Below, one piece after another: positions 11,336 to 22,924 of a stretch of 64,000 nucleotides of DNA. The translations under genes and the position numbers were made by a program. Numbering within the stretch: position 1 is the first letter of the stretch; every line of letters begins with the position of its first letter. The stretch is taken from contig ML679961.1 in the NCBI GenBank assembly GCA_007922225.1, positions 68,275,075 through 68,339,074 on the forward strand. Direction: 5' to 3'. Under the pieces are notes generated by a model. The model searched no databases. It was not told the DNA's origin and saw only the letters and a list, made by a program, of their open reading frames with translations. The DNA comes from Emydura subglobosa. Its lineage: Eukaryota > Chordata > Testudines > Chelidae.

Positions 11336-13264
11336 CTGCATGTGTAAAGGAGTACTCCAAATTAGGCCATTTTCCATCTCATGGTAAATATGACAAGGAT
11401 GAGTGACTCCCACTCCCAGGTCAAGCAAATCCCATTTCAGTAAAAAGGGAAATAGCATGAGGCACCTGGCACAAGCAGCCTCCTAACTGCACTGTGTGAA
11501 AACCTCCCTCCCTTCCTCATGCATTGGGGTGTTTCTCTCTGCATGTTGTCATGACAGGCCTTGTGGAGACTGAACTCCTCTTTAGGTAGGGACAATGTCT
11601 TCATTCTTTCTGTAAAGCCAGGCACAGCTATGGAGCTATATATATCACATGTTGAACCACGCATCATAAAAACAGGTAATATCAGCCAAGGCCATGGAGG
11701 CTGTAAGGATGAGGCTGAGGTGGCAGCAAAGTCAACTCCTTTTAGGGATACCTCCATTCTGGGGGAACCTCTGGACTCCAGAGTCATGCAAGAATAAAGG
11801 CAGCAGGGGCTCAGAGGTGAAACCCCAGGAACAATACTCAGACCACTAGTGCTATGGGAAGAGGAAGAGGCCAGAGGCTGAAGGGGGGAAGGTAGAGGTT
11901 GGGGTCTGACAAAGGAAAAGGAGGGAAACCTAAGCTGTAATACCCAGGTAGGCCTGGGAGCCCTCTAAGGGTGCTAAGGCGCTCTGGTGTTTATGGGCTA
12001 GTTCATGGAAGAGGCTCTAGGAAGCTGTGTGAGAGGCTGAGTTCAACAAGCTATAGGACCCATCTGTGCAAGAGGCTTCCCTCCCTGCCACTCGGACCAG
12101 CTCATTCACTGTGGCATAACAAGCACGCAGAGCAGCTTGAATTAATTACCTCAAAGAAGAAGCACTGGGGCTAAGAGGGCCCCAGGAGAAAAGCCACTGT
12201 TTCAAACAAAACCCTTTGAAGACGTCAGAGTGCTTCTGATTTATTTATTATATCCTAGAAACCTCCTCCCATCCAGAGCAGCAGCAGCTTCAGTTCTTAA
12301 TTCTCACTAATAAGCATGTTCCTGAGATTGTCAGTGCCCACATCAAGGAGATGGCTTTGAAGCTGGCAATCAGAGCATCTTCATCTCCCAGGCAATGCAG
12401 CTCAGCCACTGGCATTTCAAACCACTCTTCAAGCACTGGAAATGCTAAAGGCCACATCACAGAAGTGGGACTCCCTCCCTTCACATCATGGTCTTCTCAC
12501 CAGACACCCTAAATGCCCAGACTCCATAGCTTTTGCCAATACAATTCTCCTTCCTGGGGAAGCACAAGGGGAGCAATGGTAGGAGTATGCTATGCACCTT
12601 TTCTGTAGAGAGGGGATATTATATAACTTCTGTGACATCCAACTCATTTCACTTGTGAAATCTAAAGCTGCAGTGTCAGTGCCTTAGCCCGTGCAACAGC
12701 AAGACTCTCTCCCCCACTAACAGAAGAGCAGCAGGGAGTTGGTATTAGTTTGGGAATTTGCTAAGATGTGTGTAGCTGTTAAATAAGGACAAAAAGCCAA
12801 GATAGAGAATTCTGCTGCCTGAATCTGAAAGGGGAAGTGTCTAACTGGAAGCAGGTGCACTCTGGTGCCAGGTTACTGACTCCAGTTGGCCATGGTATCT
12901 GCACTCCAGAGAGATTGAGAAATGTGTAAATCCAACACAATCACTCTAGCGGAGAGTGCATGCAGCTCTGCCATATCCACAAACAACCAGCTGACTACAC
13001 AGCCAGGAAGATGGGAAAGCACCATATCCAACATTTCTGCGCATCTCACTGAAAGTGTTTGGTGAGAGCAGAATCCCAGCCACAAAGAGTCTGCAATCCG
13101 GGCAGCATGGCCTGAATTTAGGCCAAGGCTGACAGTCTGAAAAGGGACTCACAGGAGCCCTGTTGGGCACTATTTTATTCCCTCTTTCCTGTTGTCTGAA
13201 TTAGACTGTAAACTTTTCAGGGCAGGGAGGTCTTTTTACATGTATGGGTAGTACTTTGCACTCA
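11336..13264 (-). other. CSTPP1 intron, nothing recognised
   Basis: Part of the intron between the exons at 18,021 and 10,789. It holds only short unrecognised open frames. Around 11,570-11,650 and 13,190-13,260 are stretches reminiscent of SINE tails ('gtagggacaatgtcttcattct'; 'gactgtaaacttttcagggc'). No exon or RNA gene was seen. Confidence 0.5.
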
Positions 13265-13349
13265 GGCCCAGATCCTCAGATGTTAGATGCCTCATTCCAA
13301 TTGATTTCTATGGAAGTTAGAAACCTAAATAGCTTTGTGGAACTGGCCC
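13265..13349. mobile_element. Small palindromic MITE
   Basis: The sequence runs from ggcccagatcctcagatg to tgtggaactggccc, with the centre 'ccaattgatttctatgg' pairing roughly with itself. It belongs to the 'gatcctcaaagg...ctcccattgatttcaatgg' group of short inverted elements of turtles. It is strongly diverged. Confidence 0.45.
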
Positions 13350-13673
13350 TCAGTGAATAATAATAACCATAACAATGAAGATCAAGGGAACAAACACTTT
13401 GGAAAGGGATGAAGAAAAGTGCCTCCAACTGAGGGGCCCTGAGATGGGTGTACTAGCCCATCAAGGTTCCAGTGGGTTTGTTGGGTAGGAAAGCCTTGTT
13501 ACTCTGCCAGTGAAGGAACCTTCTGACCTGCTGACTATGGCTAGGATCTCAGAAGCCCAGTCCAGCCAGAGTCCCCAGGAAGGGCTCTAGCCCAGACTAG
13601 TGGGAAGGAGGATTCCTCTCAGTTTTGACTGTGCACTTATCATTGCTGCTATTAAAGACTAACAGGCACGATA

Positions 13674-14490
13674 GGTTGGTCTACACTGCAGGGTAAGCCC
13701 AGGGTTCAAACTCAGGCTCATGCCTAACACCCCTTCCATCTACACAAAATTGTGCTAACCCAGGGCTTGGACCCAGCATTCCAAGACCTCATGGGAGTAG
13801 AGGGTCTGAGCCTGAGTCAAGCTGGGACCCAGGATTCAAGTGCTACTGCTTTGCAGTGTAAATGCAGCCCCACTGGACTCGTGCTCTGGCAGACCGCCTA
13901 AAGTATCACAAAATCCCGATTTTGGCCAGATTTTCTTTGTCCTCTAGACAGTCAAGTTTGGTGGACAGTCAAGATTTCCTACATTGCACCACAAACAATG
14001 GGCTAAAGTAGCCATATTTTGGAAGGGTACTAGGAACTCAAAGGGCATTGATATAGCTGTGCCACTGCACTGTGTCTGGTGAAGACGCTCTATGCTGATA
14101 GGAGAGAGTTCTCCCATTGGCATAATAAAACCACCTCTGGAAACGGCAGAAGTTATGTCGGCAGGAGAAGCACATAGCACTGTGCACATGAGTGCTTATA
14201 TTCAGTGTAACTTATGTCGCTTTGGGAAATGATTTATTCATACCCCTGAGTGACATAAGTTATGCTGACATAAACTGTAGTGTAGACATAGTCTAAGATA
14301 CGGGTGGTTGGACTCGGGTCTGAATAATGCAGTGTAGACGCTGGAACCCCAGGTTGGTGGACCCAGCGTTCAACAATTCCTAACCTGTGGTTCAAATGAA
14401 TGTAGACACTCAAGTCCTAAGTTAACAAACCCAGGGTCTGCTAACTTGAGTTCTACTAACCCTGGACTCACACTGCAGTGTAGACATACC
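13674..14490. mobile_element. Cluster of MITEs with gtctacact termini
   Basis: The outer ends are ggttggtctacactgcag (13,674-13,691) and ctgcagtgtagacatacc (14,473-14,490), complementary at 16 of 18 positions. Internal ends of the same type occur at 13,852-13,874 (ttgcagtgtaaatgcag), 14,278-14,292 (tagtgtagacatagt) and about 14,330. Two or three related elements therefore lie end to end or nested in about 800 bases. The middle one carries a 'gacataagttatgctgacat' subterminal repeat. Non-coding. The termini resemble those of the Harbinger-type element at 47-49 kb. Confidence 0.65.
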
Positions 14491-15368
14491 AACTTTTTCT
14501 AAGGCAGAGAGGGCTTGGGTCTCCTGAGGTTAGGTTTGCTTTCTGCTGATAAGAATTTAAAATAAATAGTGCATCCTAAAATATAAAAACAACAATAAAA
14601 ATAGCCTTTTTTCAAAATTAAGCATAAGATCTGGTATCTCTGTTTTGAGAGGGGAAGTGTGGGCTCAGATACAATCCTTGGCTCACAGTCTCAAACCTGA
14701 AAATCCCTCTCCTTCACACCCTTCTCCAAGTCAAAGACTCTACAAACTAGACAACACCTCTGAAGATGAAACCCTTCAACTTCCCTGTGGCTAATGCCCT
14801 GATGAGCATTAGGGCATCTAAGGCAACTGACTAAGGTATGTAGCCACTAGTCTGGTTTCTCCTTGGATGTGCCAGAGGCACTTGTACTGCACCTAGAACA
14901 GAGAAGCTGCATTCCCTGTGTTTTGATGCCAATAAAACCTGTATTGTTGATGCCTCTGTTCTTCTGCCCTGACTTTTCCTGATCTCTTTCCCTTCCAGTG
15001 TTTGTTATCAGTGCATAGCAACAGCTCCTGGAAGAGCGGAGTGTACAGTGTCGTGAGATCATCTCAGCTAAACAGCTGTGAGACTACCACAAGGGATGGT
15101 CTCTTACTAACTGCCTGTGATTTCAGTCCCCAGCTTTATTAGTGAGTGTTGCTGCTGCCACCACCACTGCTATATCCACTCCTCTTCTCAAAGCAAAGCA
15201 ATCACAGAGCTGTCTGAGTGCTCAGACTGGGAATGGGGCCAATCTCATAGGTCTGTATGTGACACCTGCACCCTGCATGGAATCAGTCAAATGGGATAGG
15301 AGAAAGAACTACATTGACATTTGAATGCAGTGTAGTTGTAGATGTGGGGGTCCCAGAATATTAGAGAG

Positions 15369-15850
15369 ACATGGTGGGTGAGGTAGTATTTTTTATTGGA
15401 CTAACTTCTGTTGGTGAGAGAGACAAGCTTATTTAGCAGTGACACTCTGAATAAGGCCTGGTCTACACTGGCCACAGATTTTGGCGGCAGTCTACGGGAG
15501 ATACACAAGCTATGTACAGTAACTTGCGTATCTCCCATCGACTTCCTAATGTCTACTTACTGCAGTATCTCCACTGTGCTGTGCCGATGGGAAATGCCCT
15601 CCTGTCGATGCAGTGCTATGCTTCTTGCCAGGGTGGATTAACAGAGTTGACTTCTGGGTTCGATTGAGAGTCTTTACTGCTGCTCAATCGAATCTGCAAA
15701 ATTGATCCTGCTCTGCTGGCGGTGTCGCCGGCAGTGTAGACATACCCTCAGTTTCTGAGACCTGAAGAAGAGCTCTGTGTAAGCGCAATAGCTTGTCTCT
15801 CACTAACAGAAGTTGATCCAATAAAAGATTTTACCTCATCCACCTTGTCC
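15369..15850. mobile_element. Inverted-repeat element hosting a nested MITE
   Basis: The left arm (15,369-15,430) contains tattggactaacttctgtt and gagagagacaagctt; the right arm (15,786-15,850) contains the complement (gcttgtctctcactaacaga, agttgatccaata, acctcatccaccttgtcc). Between them the host sequence 'cagtgacactctga ... ctgagacctgaagaagagct' is interrupted by the element at 15,455-15,746. The host family is abundant in turtle DNA. Confidence 0.65.
15455..15746. mobile_element. Nested MITE (gtctacact termini)
   Basis: This begins ggcctggtctacactg and ends cagtgtagacatacc. It lies inside the inverted-repeat element described for 15,369-15,850, so it inserted later. The interior has paired motifs ('tctacgggagatacacaagc' against 'ttgcgtatctcccatcgact'). 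It has no coding capacity. Confidence 0.65.
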
Positions 15851-16741
15851 TATTGAAATTTGTCTTTTTTAATCATGGAAGCTAAAGGGGAGAGTGGGTA
15901 GAGAGACGTAACTAGAGGAGAATTTAGACAGTGACAAAAAAGAAGGGACAGAGGGATGCAGATAGGGAGGAAAGAAGAAGTTAGTTTTAGATTTAAAACA
16001 AGTTTTATTACCCTCACTTAAATAGATTAGTATGTAACAACAAAATAATATTAATGTGTGTGTTTGTAGTTCTCTAGCCAGGCAGGAAGTGAGGTCATCC
16101 CCACCTGAGCCTGGGTGCGTCAGACAGAGATCTCATTTCTCTTGCACACTTGTTCCAAAACCCCAGCCTGCCTGTCTCTAAACACACACAAACGCACAAC
16201 AGTGCAGTTGTGGGAAGCCTGCCCCTGAATGGGGCCTCTAGTTTACAATGGCCTTGCGGATTAAATTCCTTTTTGCAAACACACCAAAATCTCCCTTTTA
16301 TGCCCTGTCCCAAATTCCTGCTTAGCTCAGCTGAAACCTGTATAATACAGGCCCATGCACAGGACAGTGCTTTTGCACATCCATGAAAGGCAGCAGAATG
16401 TCCTTGCTCAAAGTTTAGCATTCCGTCTTGGTCTAATGCTGGAGGCCAGGGACCTATGTTAATAAGCTAGAGGGAGCAGTGCTGCTCTACCTCTAGTTTT
16501 ACCTGGACTTAACACAGCATTACCTGCAGTTCAATTGTGACAGCAGCATCATGGGAGCCAGGGAGGCACATAAAAGAGCCCAGCAGTATGGAAATGCTGG
16601 CAGATAGAATTACATGATTCTTGCTCACTCTCTCTCTCTTTTTTGAATATATATTTTGCATGGCGATATGCTGGTGAAGGTGCTAGACTGATACACAGAG
16701 ATTGAACATCTCTTCATCCACCGAGCAGGAACAACACGGGC

Positions 16742-17043
16742 TAGGGTGACCATACATCCCATTTTGGCGAGGGCAGTCCCTTTTTAAGCCATGTCCCAGT
16801 CGTCCCGGCTTTTTTGGTGAATGTTGGCATTGATCAGTTGGCAAGAGCAAACAGGACAAATGCCCACTTTTGTCAAAAAAGTGGGGTGCGAAAGAACATG
16901 TGGGGCGGGCCAGCAGTGATGGGGGTCAGGGCTCAAGCGAGTGGCTGGGACCAGCATCATGCAGGGGGCAGGGGTTCAGGTGAGCAGCCCAGGCTAGCCC
17001 CACGTGGTGTACTGTTTTTCCTTTGGGAAATATGGTCACCCTA
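16742..17043. mobile_element. hAT-type non-autonomous element, 302 bp
   Basis: There are perfect 13-base terminal inverted repeats (tagggtgaccata at 16,742-16,754; tatggtcacccta at 17,031-17,043). The flanks are acacgggc (16,734-16,741) and acacaggc (17,044-17,051), an 8-base target duplication matching at 7 of 8. An 8-base duplication is the hallmark of hAT transposition. The interior has 'gtcccggcttttttgg'-like sequence and no coding capacity. Confidence 0.8.
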
Positions 17044-17764
17044 ACACAGGCAGCAGCCAGTGTCCTGCCAGTGTGCTTATAATCTGACCTGGAAGGGCTG
17101 GGAAGAGAATTCAGTCTCCCTGACCTCTCCTCTGTGACTGCCAACAAAGAGACCATTTCTCTCTTTGATCTTATTGTTGACATGTAGATATGCTCACTGG
17201 GACTGAACGCCCCTGCTTCTTTTCAACTACTGGCCATCTTTGCCATCAGATGTTAATAAACCAACCATTTGGGCTGGACTAAAACTAGTGACTGAGAGAT
17301 GGAAGGCTCCATATCACATTGCCAATGTCCTGAGCTATCTTTCCTCTTTAAATCTTGTCTAGGCTAGGAAAATAAATTGTTTTAAAACAGATTGCCTAAC
17401 ATGGTTCTAACTAACATGATTTTAATCACTATTGCAGAGAAGGTCTAACATCTTTAAAATGTGTAGCTGGTTGTGATCAACCTTAGGTGGGGCAGAAACA
17501 CATTTTAAACATCATCTAGAATAGAACTGAAATCGTGTTAGTTAAAAACGTGTTAGCTACCACTGCTTTATACACAACTTATTTTCTGAGTCTAGACAAA
17601 GCCACTGACTGCAATGTTGATATATTAGCATCATGCTGGTATATCATTCCCAATACTGTATATCATAACAATAGACCACTTCTTATTTGCAAAGGAAAGT
17701 CCCCCTTCTTAACCCCACATCTTGATGCCTCTCTGCCCTAAAATCATTCCGGCCTTATATCTAA

Positions 17765-17930
17765 GGATATGTCTACACTACAGCTGGAGGTGTAATTTCA
17801 TGCACTAGTTTAGACAGAAAAAGTGTGCTAAAAATAGCAGTGTAGCTGTGGTGGCCTGGGCTATCTAGTGTGCTTCTAGTTGAGCTGGAAATTATACCTC
17901 CAGCCGGAGAGTAGACATACTCTAAATGTC
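17765..17930. mobile_element. MITE with gtctacact termini
   Basis: Left end atgtctacactacagctgg then aggtgtaattt; right end aaattatacctccagccgg then agagtagacatac. The two ends are complementary over about 30 bases with few mismatches. It contains gtgtgctaaaaatagcag, which recurs at 29.93, 53.10 and (inverted) 56.95 kb. It sits about 90 bases from the CSTPP1 exon at 18,021. Confidence 0.65.
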
Positions 17931-18020
17931 CTCATTCACATTTTAACCCTTTCAGCACCAGGGACTAAAGTCAGTGTAGGGCTGATCTACCTATCGAGAG
18001 AGGAATGAATGAAGACCCAC

Positions 18021-18105
18021 CTTGCTGCCTTCTGAGTAAGTTCCATTGGGAAGTCAGGGCAGAGCAGCTGCAGCAGACAGTGGTACTCCTTCGCTGTCAG
18101 TAAAT
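18021..18105 (-). CDS. CSTPP1: CSTPP1 internal exon (most 5' exon found)
   Basis: An 85-base exon with acceptor TGTTTCTGTGCAG before 18,105 and donor GTGGGT after 18,021. The two leading bases complete an Asp codon whose first base lies in an upstream exon outside the identified set; it then encodes LLTAKEYHCLLQLLCPDFPM followed by ELTQKAA and leaves AG. The mammalian protein reads GDLL.MKE..CLLQLLCPDFP.E..RQAAR at this point (from memory), so the match is clear. The missing upstream part should be about 90-95 residues if the protein has the usual ~330-residue length. I did not find those exons between 18.1 and 64 kb, so the next intron is probably very long. Confidence 0.92.
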
Positions 18106-18639
18106 CTGCACAGAAACAGACAGGAGAGTATCAGAATCTTTTTTGAGGTTGTTCCTTCCCCTCCCTCTCTCCCTACCCAGGCAATAGGTCTGCTCTTATT
18201 CTCTTCAGGAGTTAGGGTTGGTACGGCTGGTATTAAGATCAGAACTGCCATTTTATTTGGAGAGATGCCTTTCAGATGGAGATTCCAGCAAAGCAGGCAG
18301 TCAGGAAGAGGCATGGCAAAAGGAGAGAGCTACTGAAGAGAATCCAGCAGACAGAACTGGTAACAGGTAGTGACCCAGGGTGAAAAAATGGTAATAAAGC
18401 AGGGGAAGCTCAAGTGTCATCCCAAGTTCATTTAACTTGTGTATAGCTATCGGAAAACAGGACCATTTCAAAGCTGCTTAAATTTGCTGAAATTCACTGG
18501 CATGGCAACATTCACCACAACATGCCTGGAAACCATCCACAGAACATCTGGCAGCAGTAACAAAGGTAAACAAGGTCTTGGGTTGCAGATGGAGGGCTAT
18601 GGAGTATAAACCCACAGACATTATTATTTTGGCATCCAA

Positions 18640-18850
18640 TAATGCAGCTGGATAGCTTCTTTTGGAATAGTGTGTACAAATCTGGTCACTGTATTATAGG
18701 AAGCACAGAACAAAGATCCAAAATATACAAGAAGGGCAACCAAATGACTCATGTTTTAGGGAACTGCTTTGAGAGAGACTGGTCAAAAATGGCCTCTGTG
18801 GTTCAGCAGCAGGAGATTGAGAGAGGTGAATCTCAGGGAGGTTTATAGGA
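18640..18850 (+). mobile_element. Possible LINE reverse-transcriptase remnant
   Basis: The plus strand encodes NSVYKSGHCIIGSTEQRSK followed by IYKKGNQMTHVLGN, resembling a LINE C-terminal segment. The similarity is by eye and weak. The surroundings (18.1-20.4 kb) show no exon. Confidence 0.3.
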
Positions 18851-19591
18851 TCCCAAGGGAATGGAAACAGTGATGTCAAAAAGCTCTACATGATTGTATG
18901 TTCACAGTCCAAAAGGCTGTGGACTTAAGTTAAGGCGAGGACTAGCTGAACAACAGCAATTTTACAGCATTTCTACTTACAGAAGTATGCAAAGTATGGA
19001 AGAAAGAGCCAGTGGTAGAATTAGAGCCAAGCAGCAGTCAGGAAGGGAATCCAAAGGGCAAAGACTTCAGCACTGTAGTATAGGGCTTGGGCTCTTTACC
19101 ACAGTTAGCTGTTAGCCTTCCTTAGCTCACAAAACTTGTGAACCAAATATTCAACTGATGAACTTTCTAATAAATGGCCTCTTCCTTGTCCCTAGTGATG
19201 GCCCCAAGCTCCCATATCAAAGGCTCCAGAAAGTCTGACAGCATCACAAGAGCAAGAGAGACAAAGGGAAAATATTGCCAATTCACTGGACATCAAAGAG
19301 GCAGATATGGTTCACTGTAGTGCCTCAGGCAGCTGAATAGATATTTTCCTATGTTCAAGAATGACTAAAGACACATTTCTAGGGGACTCTCAGCAAAATC
19401 AGATCCCAGCATTTTTTCTTAGCACCCCTTACTGGGCTCGGGGGATTGTCCTAACTGGTCTCCCATTTTTCTTCTCAATTTAAGAATCTCTTTTTTGCTG
19501 AGAAAGCTGACTGATGCCATCAAAATTCCTCTGCTTCCACTATTGAGCGTCACTAGAGAGTCATGTTAAGTGCTGAATTTTCCCAGGCAAA

Positions 19592-20065
19592 TCATGCGGT
19601 GCTCCCAGGGTGTACAGTCCTTCCTGTGTAGCATCCCAGAGAGGGCACCAGCTTCAGCTTCCTTCCACAAAGCAGCTCCTCTAGGTAGAGACACTTTCCA
19701 TCTGTGACTGGGAGGGCCAGCTCCACAATCAGAGGTTTGCTGTGAGCCAAGAAAGGCAGCCGTTTGCTACCCTGGGATTGTGATACAGTTGTGAAGCTCA
19801 ATGAAGCTATGACAGCACAGTGATATATATGTGAGAGTCTCTCTGTTCCCAATAGTACTAGGAATGCTGAGCTGAATGTAATGTATTCCTGGGGAATTGC
19901 TGTAGCCCATGCAGTTTGGGAAAGTGAGGAAGATGGCTGTGACTGCTTTTGTATAACCTGGATATACCCTACAGCAATTCCATAGGCTCCATTTGCAGCC
20001 CCAAGCCAGACACTGCTTGGTTCTTCAGTGAGAGAGTATTTCCGTGTGCAGGTTAATTGTAGCAT
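19592..20065 (-). other. Unrecognised 157-codon open frame
   Basis: An uninterrupted minus-strand frame of 157 residues, beginning MLQLTCTRKYSLTEEPSSVW. I do not recognise the sequence, and see no domain, signal peptide or splice arrangement that would make it an exon of CSTPP1. It is the longest open frame outside the transposons and the GC-rich island. Chance or an unknown repeat is the likelier explanation. Confidence 0.15.
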
Positions 20066-20459
20066 TCAGTGGAATGGTTTGGATTTTCTACTGCTGTATT
20101 AGCCAATCAGCTCCATGAACTTCATCATGGAGGCAGTTCATGAGAATTGAGCATTTTCACAAAAGAATGTTGTTTGGAAAGATACCAGTTACTGGAGGGC
20201 ATATTGCTTCCCTGCCCCTTCAGATCAGATCCAGCTCATTGCCTGTGTTCTGCGAACCACGACAGGGGGGCAAATTCTCAGCTGTTCCACTGACTTCACT
20301 GGAGCTGCACCCATTTACACCAGCAGAGAACTTGGCCGAAGGTTCACCAAGGCTTCATAAGATAATTTCCAGTAGCTCAGCATACATGGCAGGGTGCAGG
20401 GAACCAAAGAAGTTAGATGTGGAAACATCTACTTCATCCTCCTTCCTAAGGGACCAGGC

Positions 20460-20835
20460 CAGGACTGGTTTCTAGAGTCTATTCTTCAGGACTTTCTCAG
20501 TCTAGTTTTAAATGACTCTGCTGAAGGAGTTCCCGCCCCTCCTCTGGAAATAATATTTCACAATCTAAATAGATTGCACTATCAGGAAGCTTTACCTGAT
20601 ATTCAACCTGAATTTTCCTTCACATAGTTTCAAATTAATCTCATTTACACCCTTTTCTACCACTCTACATATTTTCTCTCACCCTCTGGTGTTTCTCCCT
20701 TTCAAATATTAGTAGGCCTTTATTATAACCCTGTCCCCTATACACACCTCAGGTTAGCCAAGCTATTAGCTCTTTTAATCTCTCCTCCTAAATCTCTCTT
20801 TCTGGCCCTGTTGCCCTTCTTTGAACTCCCTTCTC
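20460..20835 (-). mobile_element. Probable LINE (CR1-like) remnant
   Basis: The plus strand shows 'atcaggaagctttacctgat attcaacctgaattttcc' and 'aatctctcctcctaaatctc', close to the reverse complement of CR1-like 3' regions. Divergence is high and boundaries are uncertain. Confidence 0.4.
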
Positions 20836-22398
20836 GTTTTGGTACTTAGATGCCAAGAGAGGAACACAGTACAAGATTTGTTCACAGCACACTTGTATAT
20901 CTACAAAGGGAAGATCACCTGCCAACCTTGGACAGGACACTTCTCCACATGCAAGCCAAAAATCTCTACTGGGGAGTCAGAGCAAAGCACCCCCATTTTG
21001 TAAATTCTGTATTTTTACCAGTTTTTTCTTGCAAGTTCTGCCCAGAAGAGGAAGCTGGAATTTGTCCACCGCATCAATGATCCCCAGCCAAGGGAAGCCT
21101 GAGGAGCTGACAGAGCCCTAGTTAGGCCTCAAGTGAGTCCTCTGACTTGCAGGAGTGAATCTTCTCCAGATTTTTAATAAGCTCATAATTTCTGCCCCTT
21201 TTTCTCCTGATGCGGAGTGACAGCAGCTTTATCATTTCTGCATCACAAAACTATCAAGAACAATGTATAGCAACTGTGAATCTTTGTTCAGAAGAACCCT
21301 GAGAACATGCTGGCAAAAAAACTGAATTACTCTCATTCCAGGAGAAAAGATGAGATCAGGGCCATTCTTGGAGACCGCATTCCCAATGAGAAAAATTAAC
21401 CTTTCCGTCTAGGAGCAAGTGGCCCATATAGGTCAGGGCTGCTTGCAATGAAGACTGCAGAGAAGCTCAGTGTCTGAGAAGCAAAAAGACTGAATTTCCT
21501 CTAATGCCAGAAGAAGGAGCCCCCCAAAGCCAGCGATCGAAGTGGGGACCAGTATGAGCAGAGCCTTTTGGAATGCAATGCAGCTCAGCATTGGGACTTC
21601 GCAGGGAACTGACCAACAGATCATATCACTTTCACTGACTTAGATTGGTATCCACTACACAGGAAAGGAATCACCACAGGCCTTAAGAGGTGTCTGCTGT
21701 TTGCTGTGATGACTGTTTTCCTATTCGCTTTAATGGGGTCACTGAGTGCCATGTGGAAAAATGACACTTGACCATGCACCTATCCTGTCTGCCAAAAGCC
21801 GCTCAGAATAAACAAGGGCAGTTTTGGTCCATGACCACACTGCTCCTTCCTGTCTCCAGGGCACAAAGGCTCAAATCCAGGCCACAGCTGAGTAAATAGT
21901 CTTCATTGCTGTGCTAGGAGGAAAGAAAGAGAAGATGGAAGGAAGGAAGGTACCAGTCAGAATGAATGAAAACTGAAATCCCCAAGGGCCACTTTTGGTT
22001 GGTACCACAAATTACTGTATCTAAAATTCCAGTGACAAACAAAGTACATCATGGACTTCAGTCCTGACCCCATAAACCAGGGCAGTCAGCCATATGCACT
22101 CTACCATATCCCCCAAACTGATATGGTCTCTGAAATCCCAGGTGCCCAAGGAGAGAACAAGAGATGCTGGAGTTTGAGTGCTAACCATATTCATTTACAA
22201 TGTAACACAATAACATTCCGGGGCTCTGGAACCAGGGGGAGCAAAGGATAGCTAGTGCTCCCACAATGGAAATATTGTGGGGCTCTGGCCTCACATAGAC
22301 ACACACATGCCCAAAGGGATGGTGGTGGTGAGATGGAAGCTTGGATTAGGAAGCATTGCATGCTGGGAGTTTCTGCAGGCCAACTTTCTGTAGTAAAT
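20836..22398. other. No gene or clear repeat seen
   Basis: Unique-looking sequence, presumed CSTPP1 intron. It includes a short GGAAGG-type purine run near 21,930-21,950. No exon or recognisable repeat was identified. Confidence 0.4.
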
Positions 22399-22693
22399 CA
22401 GTGTTGCCAACCTCAGACACTCAAAAGTCATGAATCAAGCTCCAAAAAATCATGAGACTGTCTTAAAAATAACGAGATATTAAAAATAATTTAGGGTTTT
22501 TTTCTTTGCCATCTGAACCCTTTAGGGTGCACTTAAGTCATGGTTTCAGCTTTTCTTCACAACCATGAGGGCTAAAAACTTTTTTTTAATGAAAGATGAA
22601 GTAATCTTGTAACCAGCTGCCTCCAGAACCTGGGGCTTCAAGAAAGGCATCAATATTATGATAAAATGATAAGAGATGGTGTAACACTGGCAA
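22399..22693. mobile_element. Probable MITE (gttgccaac termini)
   Basis: Begins agtgttgccaacctcagac, followed by 'catgaatcaagctccaaaaaatcatgag', and closes with gtgtaacactggcaactcc. The start and end are imperfect inverted repeats. Sequences of this type recur in reptile genomes. The right boundary is uncertain. Confidence 0.4.
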
Positions 22694-22911
22694 CTCCATG
22701 TGACACTTTTGGCCTGTGGGCTACACTTTGGACACATCTGCTTCACAGGAAGGCTGCAGCATGGCCTCCCCAGCCCTCTGTAACTTTAAAAATAAACAAC
22801 AATATGAAAACCAAACATTTTAGAAGGAGACTCCATGTCTTAAACTTAAATAGCAAAACATATCTGTGTTTAAAAAAAAAGCTTTAATTTAAAAAAAGTT
22901 TAGGATTTTTT

Positions 22912-22924
22912 CCCCCCCCCCCCC
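22912..22924. repeat. C13 homopolymer
   Basis: A run of 13 C follows a T-rich run (attttttcc...), with A/T-rich sequence on either side. Its length is prone to slippage or assembly error. Confidence 0.8.

Noticed and set aside
12290..12484. Possible additional CSTPP1 exon on the minus strand
   Set aside because: The translation shows no similarity to the protein, and the flanking exons at 18,021 and 10,789 already join in phase without it.
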